A stretch of 64,000 bases of DNA from Typhlomys cinereus (GCA_023101885.1 JALPQD010000005.1:2561020-2625019); one strand, 5' to 3'; shown: positions 32,775 to 43,690, numbered from the stretch's first letter. The notes: generated by a model from the sequence alone, not told the origin. Made by a program: numbers and translations.

Positions 32775-33150
32775 TCTTAACTATTGCTGTGAGAGAACAC
32801 TCAAAGTCAAACGACTTAGGGGAGAAAGGAGATTTATTCAGCTTTCAGTTCCAGAGGAGAGAAACAGTCTTTCACGGAGGAGGTGACATGGCTGGTGGCT
32901 GAAGCAGACATCCAGTAGGCTGGTAGGATTCTTAGAGATTCTCTCTTCTTCCAGGTCTCCTGTTCTATGGTTCCTGTTATGTGGTCCACTACTGGGAGGT
33001 TCCAACCAGATCTAGGGAGGTTCCAATCAGATCTAGGGCTGGTCTTTGTATTACAAATGTATTGATCCAGATAATCTCTTCAGGTGGTCTCAGCTGATTT
33101 TAGCTAATGCCAGGTGTGGTCAAGTTGACACCCAAGATTAACTATCACAT
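32775..33150 (-). repeat. LTR-like rodent repeat, minus strand, with a 21-bp tandem duplication
   Basis: CTATTGCTGTGAGAGAACAC, GGAGATTTATTCAGCTTTCAG at one end and GTGTGGTCAAGTTGACACCC at the other are the inverted ends of a common rodent LTR-type repeat. GGGAGGTTCCAACCAGATCTA is repeated at 32994-33014 and 33015-33035 with one change. Confidence 0.62.
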
Positions 33151-33520
33151 GCTACTACTACGCTAACTTCCTACACTATAGAGACTCTCAGAAAGTTGGT
33201 TCAGCTTCCAAATCATAGGTCCAAGTAGCAACTCAGACACTAAAAGAATAGGATTAAAAATCAGTGACAGTATTTTCCTATGACAGTATACCAAACACAC
33301 AGCACACAGAGCACTGGATATTTACGAGTCTGCAAAATATCAAAGATGCCCAAATGGTCATTTTCAACAGTGCTGACCTTCAGCTGTGGCAGTTTCCATC
33401 ACAAAATCTACTTTATAAGAATGAGGGATCCTGTTTAAAAACTGCTTTAAAAACTTAGTAAGTCAGCATCCTGTCCATCTCCTCCTCTCTTTTGTATCCT
33501 CATGCTAAAAAGCAAGCTAT

Positions 33521-33607
33521 GGGGCTAGCGATATAGTTCAGCGAGAGATTGTTTGTCTAGCATGTAGGAGGACATGGATTCACCCCCAGCACTGAACAAC
33601 AACAAAA
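33521..33607 (+). repeat. ID-like SINE
   Basis: GGGGCTAGCGATATAGTTCA, TTGTCTAGCATGTAGGAGG and ATTCACCCCCAGCACTGAAC with an AACAACAAAAAG tail. Confidence 0.8.
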
Positions 33608-33666
33608 AGTTCATGTTTTACCCAGGCAAGCACAAGACCCAGACACGCCCACAGACTAGGTAGGAG

Positions 33667-33681
33667 ACACACAGACACACA

Positions 33682-33723
<42 letters not shown>
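33667..33723. repeat. (CA)n microsatellite
   Basis: ACAGACACACAGACACAC then about 45 bp of pure CA. Confidence 0.95.
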
Positions 33724-33726
<3 letters not shown>

Positions 33727-33916
33727 GACCCTGGGCAGGAGGGAAGCTTGGCGTGGAGAAGATATCCTCAGTGGGAGGAGGGGAGATGAGGTAAGGCAAT
33801 GGGGAGAGGGACAAAACCAGCAAAAATCCATTGTCATTTTAAATTACATGAATGAATTTTTATATGATGAAAAAACATATAACTGAAAATACTTCATTCT
33901 AAAATTTGGAATTCTT

Positions 33917-34139
33917 GGGTTGGAGAGATAGCTCCGAGGTCAAGACTCTGCCTCACCATCTTGGATCCCAAATCCCATGTAAAAATGCCAGGCTGAAATG
34001 GAAATGGTGGCGCCCTGAACTTCTGACCCTGGAAGGCGGAGCCTGGGAAACCAGAGCAAAGCCGAAATCGATCCAGGATGATTCCCAAAGTCACCCCTGG
34101 GACTCCACAGGCACACAACGCCCTCTGATACATACTCGA

Positions 34140-34195
<56 letters not shown>

Positions 34196-34219
34196 ACACG
34201 CATTCAGGGGAAAAAATAG
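33917..34219 (+). repeat. tRNA-headed SINE with (CA)n tail and TSD
   Basis: GGTTGGAGAGATAGCTCCGAGG, GGAAGGCGGAGCCTGGGAAA, ATCCAGGATGATTCCCAAAG. The CA tail (34143-34200) ends in CG-containing variants. Perfect 12-bp TSD TTTGGAATTCTT at 33905-33916 and 34220-34231. Confidence 0.93.
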
Positions 34220-34272
34220 TTTGGAATTCTTAAGAATTCCAACACAGTTGGCATTTAAAAAGAATCTATATC

Positions 34273-34536
34273 GGGGCTGGAGAGGTGGCTCAGGGGTTAA
34301 ACCTCTGCCTTGCAGGCGGAAGGTCCTGAGTTCAGATCTCAGACCCCACGTATAGACGCCAGGTGGAAGCGGGGGCGGCCTGCATTTCTGGTCCTGGTAG
34401 GGCGGAGCCTATGAATCCCGGGGCAGAAGGAGGTGGAGGCGTCCATGGTGGTTCCCAAATTCGTCCATGGTTCTACACACACACACGCATACACCTACAC
34501 ATACACGCACAATTGAATAAATAATAATAAAAATTA
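34273..34536 (+). repeat. tRNA-headed SINE, young subfamily, with TSD
   Basis: GGGGCTGGAGAGGTGGCTCA, GTATAGACGCCAGGTGGAAG, GGTCCTGGTAGGGCGGAGCC, GGAGGTGGAGGCGTCCATGG. Perfect 16-bp TSD AAAAAGAATCTATATC at 34257-34272 and 34537-34552. It lacks the AGTAAACAAGG block present in the copies at 7142 and 28134. Confidence 0.96.
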
Positions 34537-34664
34537 AAAAAGAATCTATATCCATAAATCTCTAATGTATAATCTTAGTAATTTTCAAAGTTAGTACTAA
34601 AATAATTAACTTTACAAAGAATAAAATTATTTATATAGTGAGCTTATTCCCTGATTTGCTTCAA

Positions 34665-34780
34665 TCCAGTCATCGTGGATGCATAAGCAATCATTAACCT
34701 CTCTGAGGCAGGAGGATCATCAGTTTGAGGCCAAACTGAGCAGTATCGCTAGACCTTGCCTCAGAAAACTAATTAATTAA
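34665..34780 (+). repeat. B1-like fragment
   Basis: TCTGAGGCAGGAGGATCATC, AGTTTGAGGCCAAACTGAGC and AGACCTTGCCTCAGAAAAC; the 5' part is hardly recognisable. Confidence 0.6.
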
Positions 34781-34908
34781 CAAAATGACTCATGAAAAAA
34801 GAATTTACATACATTATAGTGGAACAATTCTAGGACATCAGGCCCCTTTTAATTTGTGGCAGTCACAGAGAAAAAAATGTTCAGCAATAATGGAAAAGTC
34901 CTTGTTAG

Positions 34909-35215
34909 GGGGGGTGGAGAGGTGGCTCAGGGGTTAAGCCTCTGCCTTGCAGGCGGAAGGTCCTGAGTTCGGATCCCAGATCCCACGTATAGACGCCAGG
35001 CGGAAGCGGGGGCGGCCTGCGCTTCTGGTCCTGGTAGGGCGGAGCCTGTGAATCCCGGGGCAGAAGGAGGTGGAGGCGTCCATGGTGGTTCGCGAATTCG
35101 TCCGTGGTTCTACACATACACAGACACACACACACACACACACACACAGATACACACGCGGGCACATACACACGCACATGCGCACAGTTGAATAAATAAT
35201 AATAATAAAAATTTT
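34909..35215 (+). repeat. tRNA-headed SINE, young subfamily
   Basis: GGTGGAGAGGTGGCTCAGGG, AGTTCGGATCCCAGATCCCA, CGTATAGACGCCAGGCGGAAG-type body and GGTTCGCGAATTCGTCCGTGG-type 3' part, then CA/GATA variants and an AATAATAATAATAAA tail. Also lacks the AGTAAACAAGG block. No clear TSD was seen. Confidence 0.95.
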
Positions 35216-35219
35216 TTTA

Positions 35220-35980
35220 AAAATTATGAGTGCTGTGAACGAAATCAATTTACAGACGCCAACACTCACAGAGTGGAGGCTCAGAGTCCTTGGCTCACAA
35301 ACACTGCAGGTCCCACCCTGCTTGTCATTAGCCGTGGATGCTACACCTGACACGGCTGGGCTGCTCCACGATGCCCATGCTCGAGAGATGGCGTCTTTGG
35401 GCCACCGTGATGTGGCATCACAGACTTTGGGGTTGAAGGAAACTTAACCTTCACCTGCCAGTTGATCAGCCTGATACATACAGGCTGAGGGACTCCCAGG
35501 CCAGGATTCCTTGATGGAGCTCCTCATTAATTCTATGTATGAATATGTATGTGTTCTTTACATATTTACATATGTGTGTGTTTATATACACACATATTAA
35601 ATCCTTACCACAAAAGAAATTAAAACTGAGAAATTTTAGATACTTAATAAATCATTTAAAAGCAACCTCAAACTCATTCATTACCTGTTAACCCAAACAA
35701 TATCTTCCATGAAAAAAAAAAGTTTTCCGAAACAGTACAATTTAACAAGAACAGCATTGCTTGGTGTTTTTGCAAGCCTCTGCAATGTCCGGCTTAATAA
35801 AACACAGCTGGGTTTTCAGATCTACTTCTGCATTCAATTTATTATGATGTGTTGTTCTGGTTGAAAGACAGGAAGACACTCGGCCTCACACAGACACGGA
35901 TGTCCCTAGGTATCCTCAGAGACTGGTTCCAGAACCTCAAGGATACCAAAAGCTCAAGTTGCTTACATAACACAGCACAA
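35220..35980. other. Unique AT-rich intronic sequence
   Basis: No exon or repeat recognised beyond a short TATG/CACA-rich stretch near 35535-35600. Confidence 0.45.
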
Positions 35981-35982
35981 AA

Positions 35983-35983
<1 letters not shown>

Positions 35984-36022
<39 letters not shown>
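35984..36022. repeat. (CA)n microsatellite
   Basis: About 39 bp of pure CA with no SINE beside it. Confidence 0.95.
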
Positions 36023-36025
<3 letters not shown>

Positions 36026-36164
36026 CCTGAAAGTATTGCTACATTACTTACAATGCTTCAAACAATATGAATCCTGTGTACACAGTTGTTGCATTGAATT
36101 ATTTGAAGGAATAATAATAAAAGGCAAAAAGTTTATGTTCAATACAAGTTAAAAAAATTTTGGA

Positions 36165-36365
36165 CAGGGTCTCATAAGGTCCAGTGACACACTGACTATG
36201 TAGCTGAGGATGACCTTAAACTTCTGATCTTCCTGCCTCCGCCTCCTGAGTGTTGGAATGACAAGTATGAGCTACCAAGTCTGGTTTATGCAATGCTGGG
36301 GCTTGAACCAGAGCCGCCTGCACATCATGTAAACACTCTATCAGTTAAGCTCAGCCAGCCCTTTT
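36165..36365 (-). repeat. ID-B1 composite SINE, minus strand
   Basis: B1 part: GACAGGGTCTCATAAGGTCC, CTATGTAGCTGAGGATGACC, CTTCCTGCCTCCGCCTCCTG. Inverted ID part: ATGCTGGGGCTTGAACCAGA, CTATCAGTTAAGCTCAGCCA. Confidence 0.82.
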
Positions 36366-36607
36366 AGGTATTATCAATCTATGCGTGGTTGAATCCTCGG
36401 CTGTGAAATCTACAGACACAGGGGACTGACTCTGTAAGCAACTGGAAGCTACAAATCTCAACAGCCTTTGCATGTACTTGTGGCTATTTCTTCTTTGCTA
36501 TTATTCCTCAAGTCAACAGTCATTTCATATGGCTTATTGCAATATGGTATGTGCATCACATGATGAACTTTTCATGCCTGGTTACATTAAAATCCATTGC
36601 TTTCCTC
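36366..36607. other. Unique intronic sequence
   Basis: I see no exon, repeat or RNA gene. Confidence 0.4.
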
Positions 36608-36623
36608 CAAAACCCTCATTTTA

Positions 36624-36927
36624 TTTATTTATTTTTAATTTTTTTATTATTATTTATTCAACTGTGTGCATATGCATGTGTATGTGCCTGCGCGCGTGTC
36701 TGTGTGTGTATGTCTGTGTATGTGTAGAACCACGGACGAATTCGCGAACCACCATGGACGCCTCCACTTCCTTCTGCCCCCGGATTCACAGGCTCCGCCC
36801 TACCAGGACCAGAAGCGCAGGCCGCCCCCGCTTCCGCCTGGCGTCTATACGTGGGATCTGGGATCCGAACTCAGGACCTTCTGCCTGCAAGGCGGAGGCT
36901 TAACCCCTGAGCCACCTCTCCAGCCCC
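36624..36927 (-). repeat. tRNA-headed SINE, young subfamily, minus strand, with TSD
   Basis: The inverted tail TTTATTTTTAATTTTTTTAT and AATTCGCGAACCACCATGGAC, CCAGAAGCGCAGGCCGCCCC, CTCAGGACCTTCTGCCTGCA and GAGCCACCTCTCCAGCCCC mark a complete copy. Perfect 16-bp TSD CAAAACCCTCATTTTA at 36608-36623 and 36928-36943. Also lacks the AGTAAACAAGG block. Confidence 0.96.
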
Positions 36928-36943
36928 CAAAACCCTCATTTTA

Positions 36944-37575
36944 AAGTGGAAAAAAAATTGTAACTTTATAAATAAGCAGTGAATTCTGGTGTATGCCATG
37001 CTGAGAGACCCAGACTAATACCACTTGTAATAATTCCCACCAACATAACGTACTCTTGACCTGGGGCTCAGCGAAGGCCATTCCAGCATTACTTGAGTGT
37101 AGAAAATACTGGACAAACTCAAACTGAAGTACATTAATCAGTACTTTTCCAAAGTACCAAGGTCACTGAAAGACCAAAGAGCTTGTCGTGGATGGGAGAA
37201 ATCTAAGGCGGAGAAAACAGCCAGCAATGTTGACAGCCTGGGTTGGACTCTGGAACCAAAAAAACACTACAAAAGAAAAACTAATAAAATCCAAATAAAT
37301 TAACTACTTCAGTTAGAAAAATATTGTACCCAAATTAATTTTTCATTTTGAATGCTGTTACGTAGCCATGTTTTCATAAAGCAAGACCAAGTGGTTCTCA
37401 GGGAAGAGCTCTGTGGTATTTGTGCAAGTTTGAGTAGATCTAAAATTATCTTTTTTAAAAAAAGGCTTTTTAAAAAAATCAGTTGTTCTAGCCTGTACTC
37501 CAAAGAATATGGATTATTTATTTTTTGCCATCTGGAAAGTAAAGGTTTGCTGAAGTTTACAAATATGCCAAACCA
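36944..37575. other. Unique AT-rich intronic sequence
   Basis: I see no exon, repeat or RNA gene. Confidence 0.45.
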
Positions 37576-37577
37576 GA

Positions 37578-37870
37578 GGGCTGGAAGATGACTCAGGGGT
37601 AAAGTCTTGGCTGTTCAAGCAAAAGCACCTAAGTTCAGACCCCTAGGTCCCCACAAAAAAAAAAAAAAAAAAAAAAAAAATGTCAGGGGGAAAGAGCAAT
37701 GGCCTAGAATTCTGGCCCTGGAAGACGGAGCCTAGGAAACCCCAAAGCAAAGCGATAAGGAGGTAGAGCAATCCAGGATGGCTTCTGATGTCACCCTTGG
37801 GCCAGCACAGGCACACACACTCAAGTGCCCTGTTGCATACATATACCTCTCACACAACACACATGTATAC
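37578..37870 (+). repeat. tRNA-headed SINE with an internal poly(A) run
   Basis: GGGCTGGAAGATGACTCAGG, ACCTAAGTTCAGACCCCTAG, then a 26-bp A-run (about 37655-37680) inside the element, then GCCCTGGAAGACGGAGCCTA and ATCCAGGATGGCTTCTGATG. The internal A-run is unusual for the family. Confidence 0.88.
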
Positions 37871-37879
37871 ATGCATTGA

Positions 37880-39480
37880 ATAATCACAAAAGAAACAGAC
37901 CAAATAAGATATTCTCTTATACAATATCTTTCAAAAATCTTATTTGCTAATAGTATGCCTATTAATCTCATCGGCAAAGTAAGTAACTGGCAAGAGTTGT
38001 CACAGTCACAGTTGTGGTTGACAGTTCTCCAAACTGTTAAATGTATTTGAGAAATAAGATCTCATCACTGGCAACAAACACTGTGAGTTGTTTTCCTTAA
38101 AGTAAAAGGCTTGCTTTGTACTGTCAAGTACCAAGTCTGGATAGCCACATTTGTCTGTCTGTTGTTCTTTTGAGAAAAAAAAAAACAGCTCCTTAGAAAA
38201 CAGACCAGTTCCACTTGGGATTCAAACATTTGCACAAGCAATAAGTTGACTTGATATCAATTAGAAGAGTTTCACTACTTTGTCAACAACATTCTTTTGG
38301 TGTTTTTTTTTTTTTCCATTTCTGTGCTTTTGTGAAAGAAAAGAGAAGTAGAGAGAAAGAAAGAAGGAAACGAGGGAAGGAGGAAAAAGGGAGGGAGGAA
38401 AGGAGCGGGGAAAAGAAAAAAGAAATACTGATATTGAAATCTTTCCAAAGTGATTTTTTTCCTTACAGTGATAAAACTTAATAAATTTACATTTTAAAAT
38501 ATGCATACTTATTTTTACTTAAGTACATTTAAGTGAGAGGGTTTAATGTTGAAAGTGATAGAAACATGCTCAGAATTGGAACATGCTCAGAATATGTTTA
38601 CCTAGCCAAGAATATGGTATACTCTGCTATTTGTCTAGGTTTTCTTTAACTTTACTAGCTATCATATCATCTCACAACTTAGCTAGGATAAGCCAGCAGG
38701 TTTTGACATTACAACCCTCAAACAAAAGTGTAATAAGACTGAAAGAAATAAAACAGCTAGCTGGCTGGCTTTAATCCCCAGCAGTTCACAAATACAGCAA
38801 AACTATAACCATTTGCCAATGCAAAGACGGCTCCTGGGTTTTAAAGTATCTTTCATGATTCCCTCACAGCTCCTAGAGCTTCAATCCCACCCACTCCATA
38901 CTGTGGGCTGCAGAAGGCCTAGGAGAAGGGATTAAAAGTCCCAAGTTGCTCCCACAGGCAGGCAGGGCACTGGCTGAGACTTCAAGACAGCCAGCGGCAG
39001 AGAGGAAACACAGTGTCTGGGGTGCATTTGGGAACAGGCTCCCCACCAGCACCCACTCTCCCCAGGCACTCGCCAAAGCTTCTCCCAGGAGATTCCAAGC
39101 CGAGTAGTAAGTAATAAAGAGAAATGGCCATTTTTCTCGGGCCTTCCTTGAGTTCGAGGAAGATTTGACGATATCACAGAATGGTTCAGGACGGACCTCT
39201 GTAACTTTTCATTGGGATTCTTTTCTTCTGAATCATGTTCATAAAGTGAGATCTGGTCTGGGGTTTGTACTTGGCTACTTACTCACAGGCTGCCCAAGCC
39301 CAGCCGGGTGGGAAGAGACACCAGGGTCTGTCCTATCCGGAGGAGGTGGAGCAGCCTAGGCCTTAGGATTTCTGGAAGGATGTTTTCAAGCAGAGCTACA
39401 CATGGCTCTCTTATTTACGTGCCACTTGATTGGCTCTTAGATAAGAAGGAAATACTTTTCTTTTTTTAACCAAAAAATGT
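37880..39480. other. Unique intronic sequence
   Basis: No exon recognised. A purine-rich stretch lies at 38336-38430. A 14-bp direct repeat AACATGCTCAGAAT occurs at about 38565 and 38579. Confidence 0.45.
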
Positions 39481-39486
39481 TATTTA

Positions 39487-39487
<1 letters not shown>

Positions 39488-39517
<30 letters not shown>

Positions 39518-39620
39518 GATAATCATGCCAGAGAATGCTGTTGGAAGTCAGGGGACAACTTTCAGGAGTCGGTTTTCTGCTTCCACTTGTCCCACTCTGG
39601 GAAGGAACTTTGGTTGTCAC
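39488..39620 (-). repeat. B2/B3-like SINE, minus strand, with (GT)n
   Basis: A (GT)n at 39490-39518 precedes AATGCTGTTGGAAGTCAGGG, GACAACTTTCAGGAGTCGGT and TTTTCTGCTTCCACTTGTC, the inverted B3-type body. Confidence 0.7.
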
Positions 39621-39624
39621 CTTT

Positions 39625-40040
39625 GCCCGGGGAACCATTTTGCATTCCAAGAGTGAAATACCTGTCCGGGCTTCCTTCTACAGCCCTCTAAGTTGCCCTC
39701 AGGGTCAACAGAAAGTGGCATTTCATTTGAAAGGCCTCCAAGCTTTCCTCTTCGGGGGCAGGGGCGGCTATCTTTCTGTAAATCATCAGGCTAAGCTAAT
39801 TCCAGGTGCTATGATTCTATAACACATGACGTAGCAAAATAACATACATCTACTTTCCTTTCATGCATACCAAGAACTTCCATGGGACACGTTTGATTTC
39901 AAGTTGAGAGGCTTTTAATTTTAAAAAAAAATCATTTTCCAAATGCAGCAGCAGTTGAAAAATTTATTTTTTGTGGCTCAAGCCACCTAAATACAGGGAA
40001 ATTTGCTTGCCAGGTTTTTGGAGGTGTTTGTTTTATTTTT
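39625..40040. other. Unique intronic sequence
   Basis: I see no exon, repeat or RNA gene. Confidence 0.4.
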
Positions 40041-40044
40041 TGCT

Positions 40045-40140
40045 TGCTTTTCTTTGTGGGGGGGACTGAAGATTAAACCCACTCCCTCAGGCTTGTTAGG
40101 CAAGTGCTATACTGAGCTAAAAAGCCAAACCTAGTGCCTT
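40045..40140 (-). repeat. ID-like SINE, minus strand, diverged
   Basis: GGGGGGACTGAAGATTAAAC, CCACTCCCTCAGGCTTGTTA and GGCAAGTGCTATACTGAGCT. Confidence 0.65.
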
Positions 40141-40429
40141 TGAGCATGTAACACTGGAAACCTGAGTGACATCAGGATAAAGCTAACCCCCCCCCCCAGA
40201 GGCCCTTGGGAAGTACTTATTTAACTAATGAATGGTAAGCTATTGTGTTCTGTCACCAAACAAAACCCACAGGTCCTGAAGATGTCTTTGAGTCCTCTGG
40301 GTCTGTTGGTCTGCAGAACCTTTATCTGCCCCAAGGCCCAGAACAGTAAACTGGCAATTTAGGAAAGAATGGGGCTAAGGGTGCTTCTCCAAAAAGAAAA
40401 GCAACTCCCCTCCTGGCACCCGTCCAAAA

Positions 40430-40660
40430 GGCAATTGAGCCTGCAAGGCCCGGGCTAATCTCTGCAGAGACTCTCTGCCAACTTTCTCCCTCAAGCACTG
40501 GGTTTTTTCAGCAAGGGCTTTGCAAATAATCTGACAATTAATTAGTGCTTTTTGAATTCGCCCCCCATCACTAATGAAATGCTGCCAGATAGCCTTTGAT
40601 AACGTCCTCCAGAGCTAATTAAACTTGGCAAAAGTACAGGACGCTGGACTGCAGGGTCCT
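40430..40660. promoter_or_regulatory. Candidate intronic enhancer with clustered TAAT sites
   Basis: Repeat-free block with several homeodomain-type cores in 200 bp: GGGCTAATC, ACAATTAATTAGTGC, CACTAATGAAA and GAGCTAATTAAAC, plus CCTTTGAT (TCF/LEF-like) and TTTGCAAATAATC (octamer-like). This is a pattern call only; no conservation could be tested. It could equally be an ordinary AT-rich stretch. Confidence 0.3.
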
Positions 40661-40664
40661 CGCA

Positions 40665-41280
40665 GGGCCACGCTGAGACCCAGCAAGTGACACTTAGCAG
40701 CACTGTCCCTGCAGACATTCCTGGGGTGACTGAGGTGGGGGGGACTGGGAGCAGGCTCTGGCTCTTCCCTCATCTGCTAGACTCACCCACTCTCCAAATC
40801 AAACAATTCTTTCACCAGAAAGATTTTTTTTCCTGTGTGGAACTGCTTCTAGGCCATATACCCCAAAAGGTTACTTGAAGATGTTAAAAGTAGTTGTGTA
40901 TGTGCGTGTGCATGTATGTGTATGCGCATGCATGCGTAAAATAAATCTCATCCCAAATTTCCCTCTTCCCACCAAAGTCCTGCGTAATCCCAGCTTTCTC
41001 CTTCCCATAAATTCGGTCACGTGGGAAATCTTGTTGGTTTTTACTATCTCATACCACCCAGAAGGCCAGCCTGCTCCACATACACGGCAGGCAAGATAAA
41101 CAGACATGTGGGAGACCTGGAGAAAGAGCTCAGCAGGGGGCAGGAAGAGAAAATGCTACATTCCTCTGAGCGGTTCTGAGTTGTCTCCAAAGCGGAATAT
41201 GATCATCACCTGGGGGCTCCTGCCTGCTTCAGGCTGCTCGCAGACCCTCTGACAAACCAATGAAGCTCGAAAGCACAAAT
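40665..41280. other. Unique intronic sequence
   Basis: I see no exon. A degenerate TG/CA stretch lies at 40890-40935. Confidence 0.4.
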
Positions 41281-41400
41281 CAAAAACCCTGTCAATTATG
41301 CAGGTCAGGGCAAGAGGATGGCATGAGTTCAAGTCTAGCCTGACCTAATTCCTAAGTTCCAGGCCAACAGTGGCTATACAGCAGTCTTGTCTTATTCATA

Positions 41401-41463
41401 GATTGATCGATAGATAGATAGATAGATAGATGATAGAGCAATAGATCGATAGATAGACAGACA
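41401..41463. repeat. (GATA)n / (GACA)n microsatellite
   Basis: GATAGATAGATAGATAGATAGATGATAG then GATAGATAGACAGACAGACAG. It lies just after a diverged B1-like stretch (41285-41398). Confidence 0.9.
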
Positions 41464-41640
41464 GACAGAGACAATGAAATAGCTCAACAAGTAAAGGCAC
41501 TTGCCATTAAGTCTAAGAAACTGAGTTTGGTCTCCAGAATCCACATGGCAGAACGAGAAAACCAACTGTCTCCTGTAAGCTGTCCTCTGACCAACACATT
41601 CATGCTGTGCACACACACAAATGTACAAAAATATGAATTA
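41464..41640 (+). repeat. B2-like SINE
   Basis: ATGAAATAGCTCAACAAGTA, AAGGCACTTGCCATTAAGTC, CAGAATCCACATGGCAGAAC and AAGCTGTCCTCTGACCAACAC. Confidence 0.82.
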
Positions 41641-41702
41641 ATATGGCGGTGGGGCACTTGATACCTGTAACCCTTTTTTATTCTCTTCTAGAAAACATGC
41701 TA

Positions 41703-41830
41703 AGCCAGGCACAGGTAGTGCACGCCCATAATCCCAGCACTTGGGAGACTGAGACTAGAACATTATTATTTCAAGGCCAACCTGGGCTACAGAAGTGTGT
41801 CTGAGCTCTGGACTGACCCAGACTGAAATC
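41703..41830 (+). repeat. B1-like SINE
   Basis: AAGCCAGGCACAGGTAGTGC, ACGCCCATAATCCCAGCACT, TGGGAGACTGAGACTAGAAC and CAAGGCCAACCTGGGCTACA. Confidence 0.85.
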
Positions 41831-41939
41831 ATCTTTCTAAATGACTCCCTTGCTCCACACTCCACGACGCCCATTCTAGAGATGGAAAAGATAATGTCCC
41901 TGCGAGGAGGGCAGAAGAGGCATTTTGAAAAGTGCAACT

Positions 41940-42440
41940 CCAGCATGACGTAATCACTACTCCACCCACGGCCCCCCACGCAGGCAGCATGTCCGACTCT
42001 CAGCTTGCGAAGGCTTCGGAGCTTTCTTAGGAGGGAAGCAGTTCAGACTAAAAACACCTCGACTTTCCAGGGGCTGTACCCGGAACTCCAGGTACCTGCA
42101 GCAGAAGCGAGAGGAAATGTGCTGGTTCAACAGAAGTGTTGCGTGCGGGTGGTGAGCATGCTTCCAAGGGGACGCACGTGGGCACGCGCGGAGACAGGGC
42201 TGCGAGAGCCAAGCATTGCCTTCCCGCCCTGGCACACCCGGCCGTGGCTTTCTGCAGCGCTCCCTCAGCAGACCTCCTCTGACCCGGCACATGGCAGCGA
42301 ATGTGGCCAAGTCTGGACCTACCAGCCAAGCGCCTTCCCTAGTTCTCGAGCGCCTCTTTTTCTCATTACTGAGACTCCTGGAAGCACAGCCCTTCCCAAG
42401 GCTGGCGAGCTTCCGCTAAGACTTTTTAAAGATGGGCAGC
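41940..42440. promoter_or_regulatory. GC-rich block with CpGs and a CRE-like site: candidate regulatory element
   Basis: Repeat-free and richer in CpG than its surroundings (for example ACGCACGTGGGCACGCGCGG at 42172-42191), with a TGACGTAA site at 41946-41953. Long frames are open on both strands here (plus 42005-42526, minus 41957-42310), as expected of GC-rich DNA with few stops. None gives a recognisable protein. It could be a decayed CpG island, an enhancer or a cryptic promoter. No TATA box or splice donor stands out. Confidence 0.3.
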
Positions 42441-43690
42441 GAGACTTTCAAGTGAAGGGTTACTCGGTCTTATGCCCTGCAGTGCCAAGCATTCGTTTTC
42501 AAAATTCCGACTTTCTTTCCATCTGAGAGATCACAGGCTCTATCTAAGCTCAGAGGACCATCGACAGAGCCTAAGGTGCTTTCTCATCGGGAGGCATCTA
42601 ACCCAGCTCACCTTTCAAGAGCAGGGCCCCGCCTCTCACCATGCTATAGAATAACCCAGGAAGAAAGGAAGGGAGGGAAAGATGGATGAGTTTTGTCAGA
42701 TAACCTGTAATCTGGGTCATGCCTTGGAGCCGCCCGCCTCCCTCACCCCCAATGCTAGCACAGAAGGAAAGGCTTCCGTGAAAGAATCTGCCCAGCCCAC
42801 GGAGCTGAATACACAAAACCCCACTGTGAGCTCTCACTCGCCTTCTATCCTGGCCAGAGGAGATGTAGGTGTCTGCTCTATTGCTTTCTGCCTTCAGGTA
42901 GGGTCTCTCACTGAACCCCAAACTAGGATAGGCCAGAAACCCCAGAAATCCTCCTGCCTCTGCTCTCCTCATCTTCCACAACACTGGGGTTACCAGCAGC
43001 ACTCACATAGCCACATTTGGCTTTATCTCTCCCCAACATTCCCACTACCGATCTGTGCTCCAGTGAGCTTGCTCCTCCCGAGTCGGGCACCTGGAGGAAG
43101 AGGAAGAGGAGAGCTCATGCCACCTTCACCCCTTCTGCTATGGCCTCATGGTCCTTCCTGTGAAGCAGGAACAAAATGACTGAGACCTGTTCCACAAGGG
43201 CTTAAGCCATGTCCATCTCTTCTGAGCTGGAGGGGGAATCTCACCAGGCCCCAGGGTGTCACATTAGTGGATACTCACCTGGGTACTTAATGACTCAAGC
43301 TAAGTGCTTCATGTATTCCCCCAGAGGAGGCCCAGCAGGGCAGCAACAGCTGGACCTGCTGCTTAACAATCACAGGACTTTAAACAAGTCATTAACCAAT
43401 CTGTGTTTGTAAGATGTCAACGACCATGATTCCCACTGGGTAGAGCTGTCTTGATAACTCAGAACAAGTGTCAATCTGCCGTCTAGCTTGTCCCACTTAC
43501 ACTAACAGCTCACTGCAGGAGGCCACAGCTCAAATTCTAAGATCAAGGCGTATGAGCCTCTGACTTCAAGGATGGAAGCAGAGGGAGTCTACACCTCAAG
43601 ATGAAACCTGGAAGTTAAGGTCCCTTTCTAAGAAGATCTCCTGCCCCACCCCATACAATTCTCCACGTTCTCTTCATTCAAGAAATAATC
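42441..43690. other. Unique intronic sequence with one old SINE-like piece
   Basis: Positions 42895-43015 (TAGGGTCTCTCACTGAACCC, GAAATCCTCCTGCCTCTGCT, ACTGGGGTTACCAGCAGC) resemble the old repeat at 19220. No exon is recognised elsewhere; a 165-codon plus-strand frame (42682-43179) runs through the repeat and has no recognisable product. Confidence 0.45.

Noticed and set aside
34273..34350. tRNA gene suggested by A-box and B-box-like motifs
   Set aside because: The motifs belong to the tRNA-derived head of a SINE that recurs across the window; no cloverleaf with acceptor stem closes.
33917..35215. CRISPR-like array of repeated units
   Set aside because: The repeats are dispersed SINEs with target duplications in a mammalian intron.
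42005..42526. 173-codon plus-strand frame
   Set aside because: No recognisable protein, opposite strand to the host gene, and the minus strand is open as well; a GC-rich composition effect is more likely.
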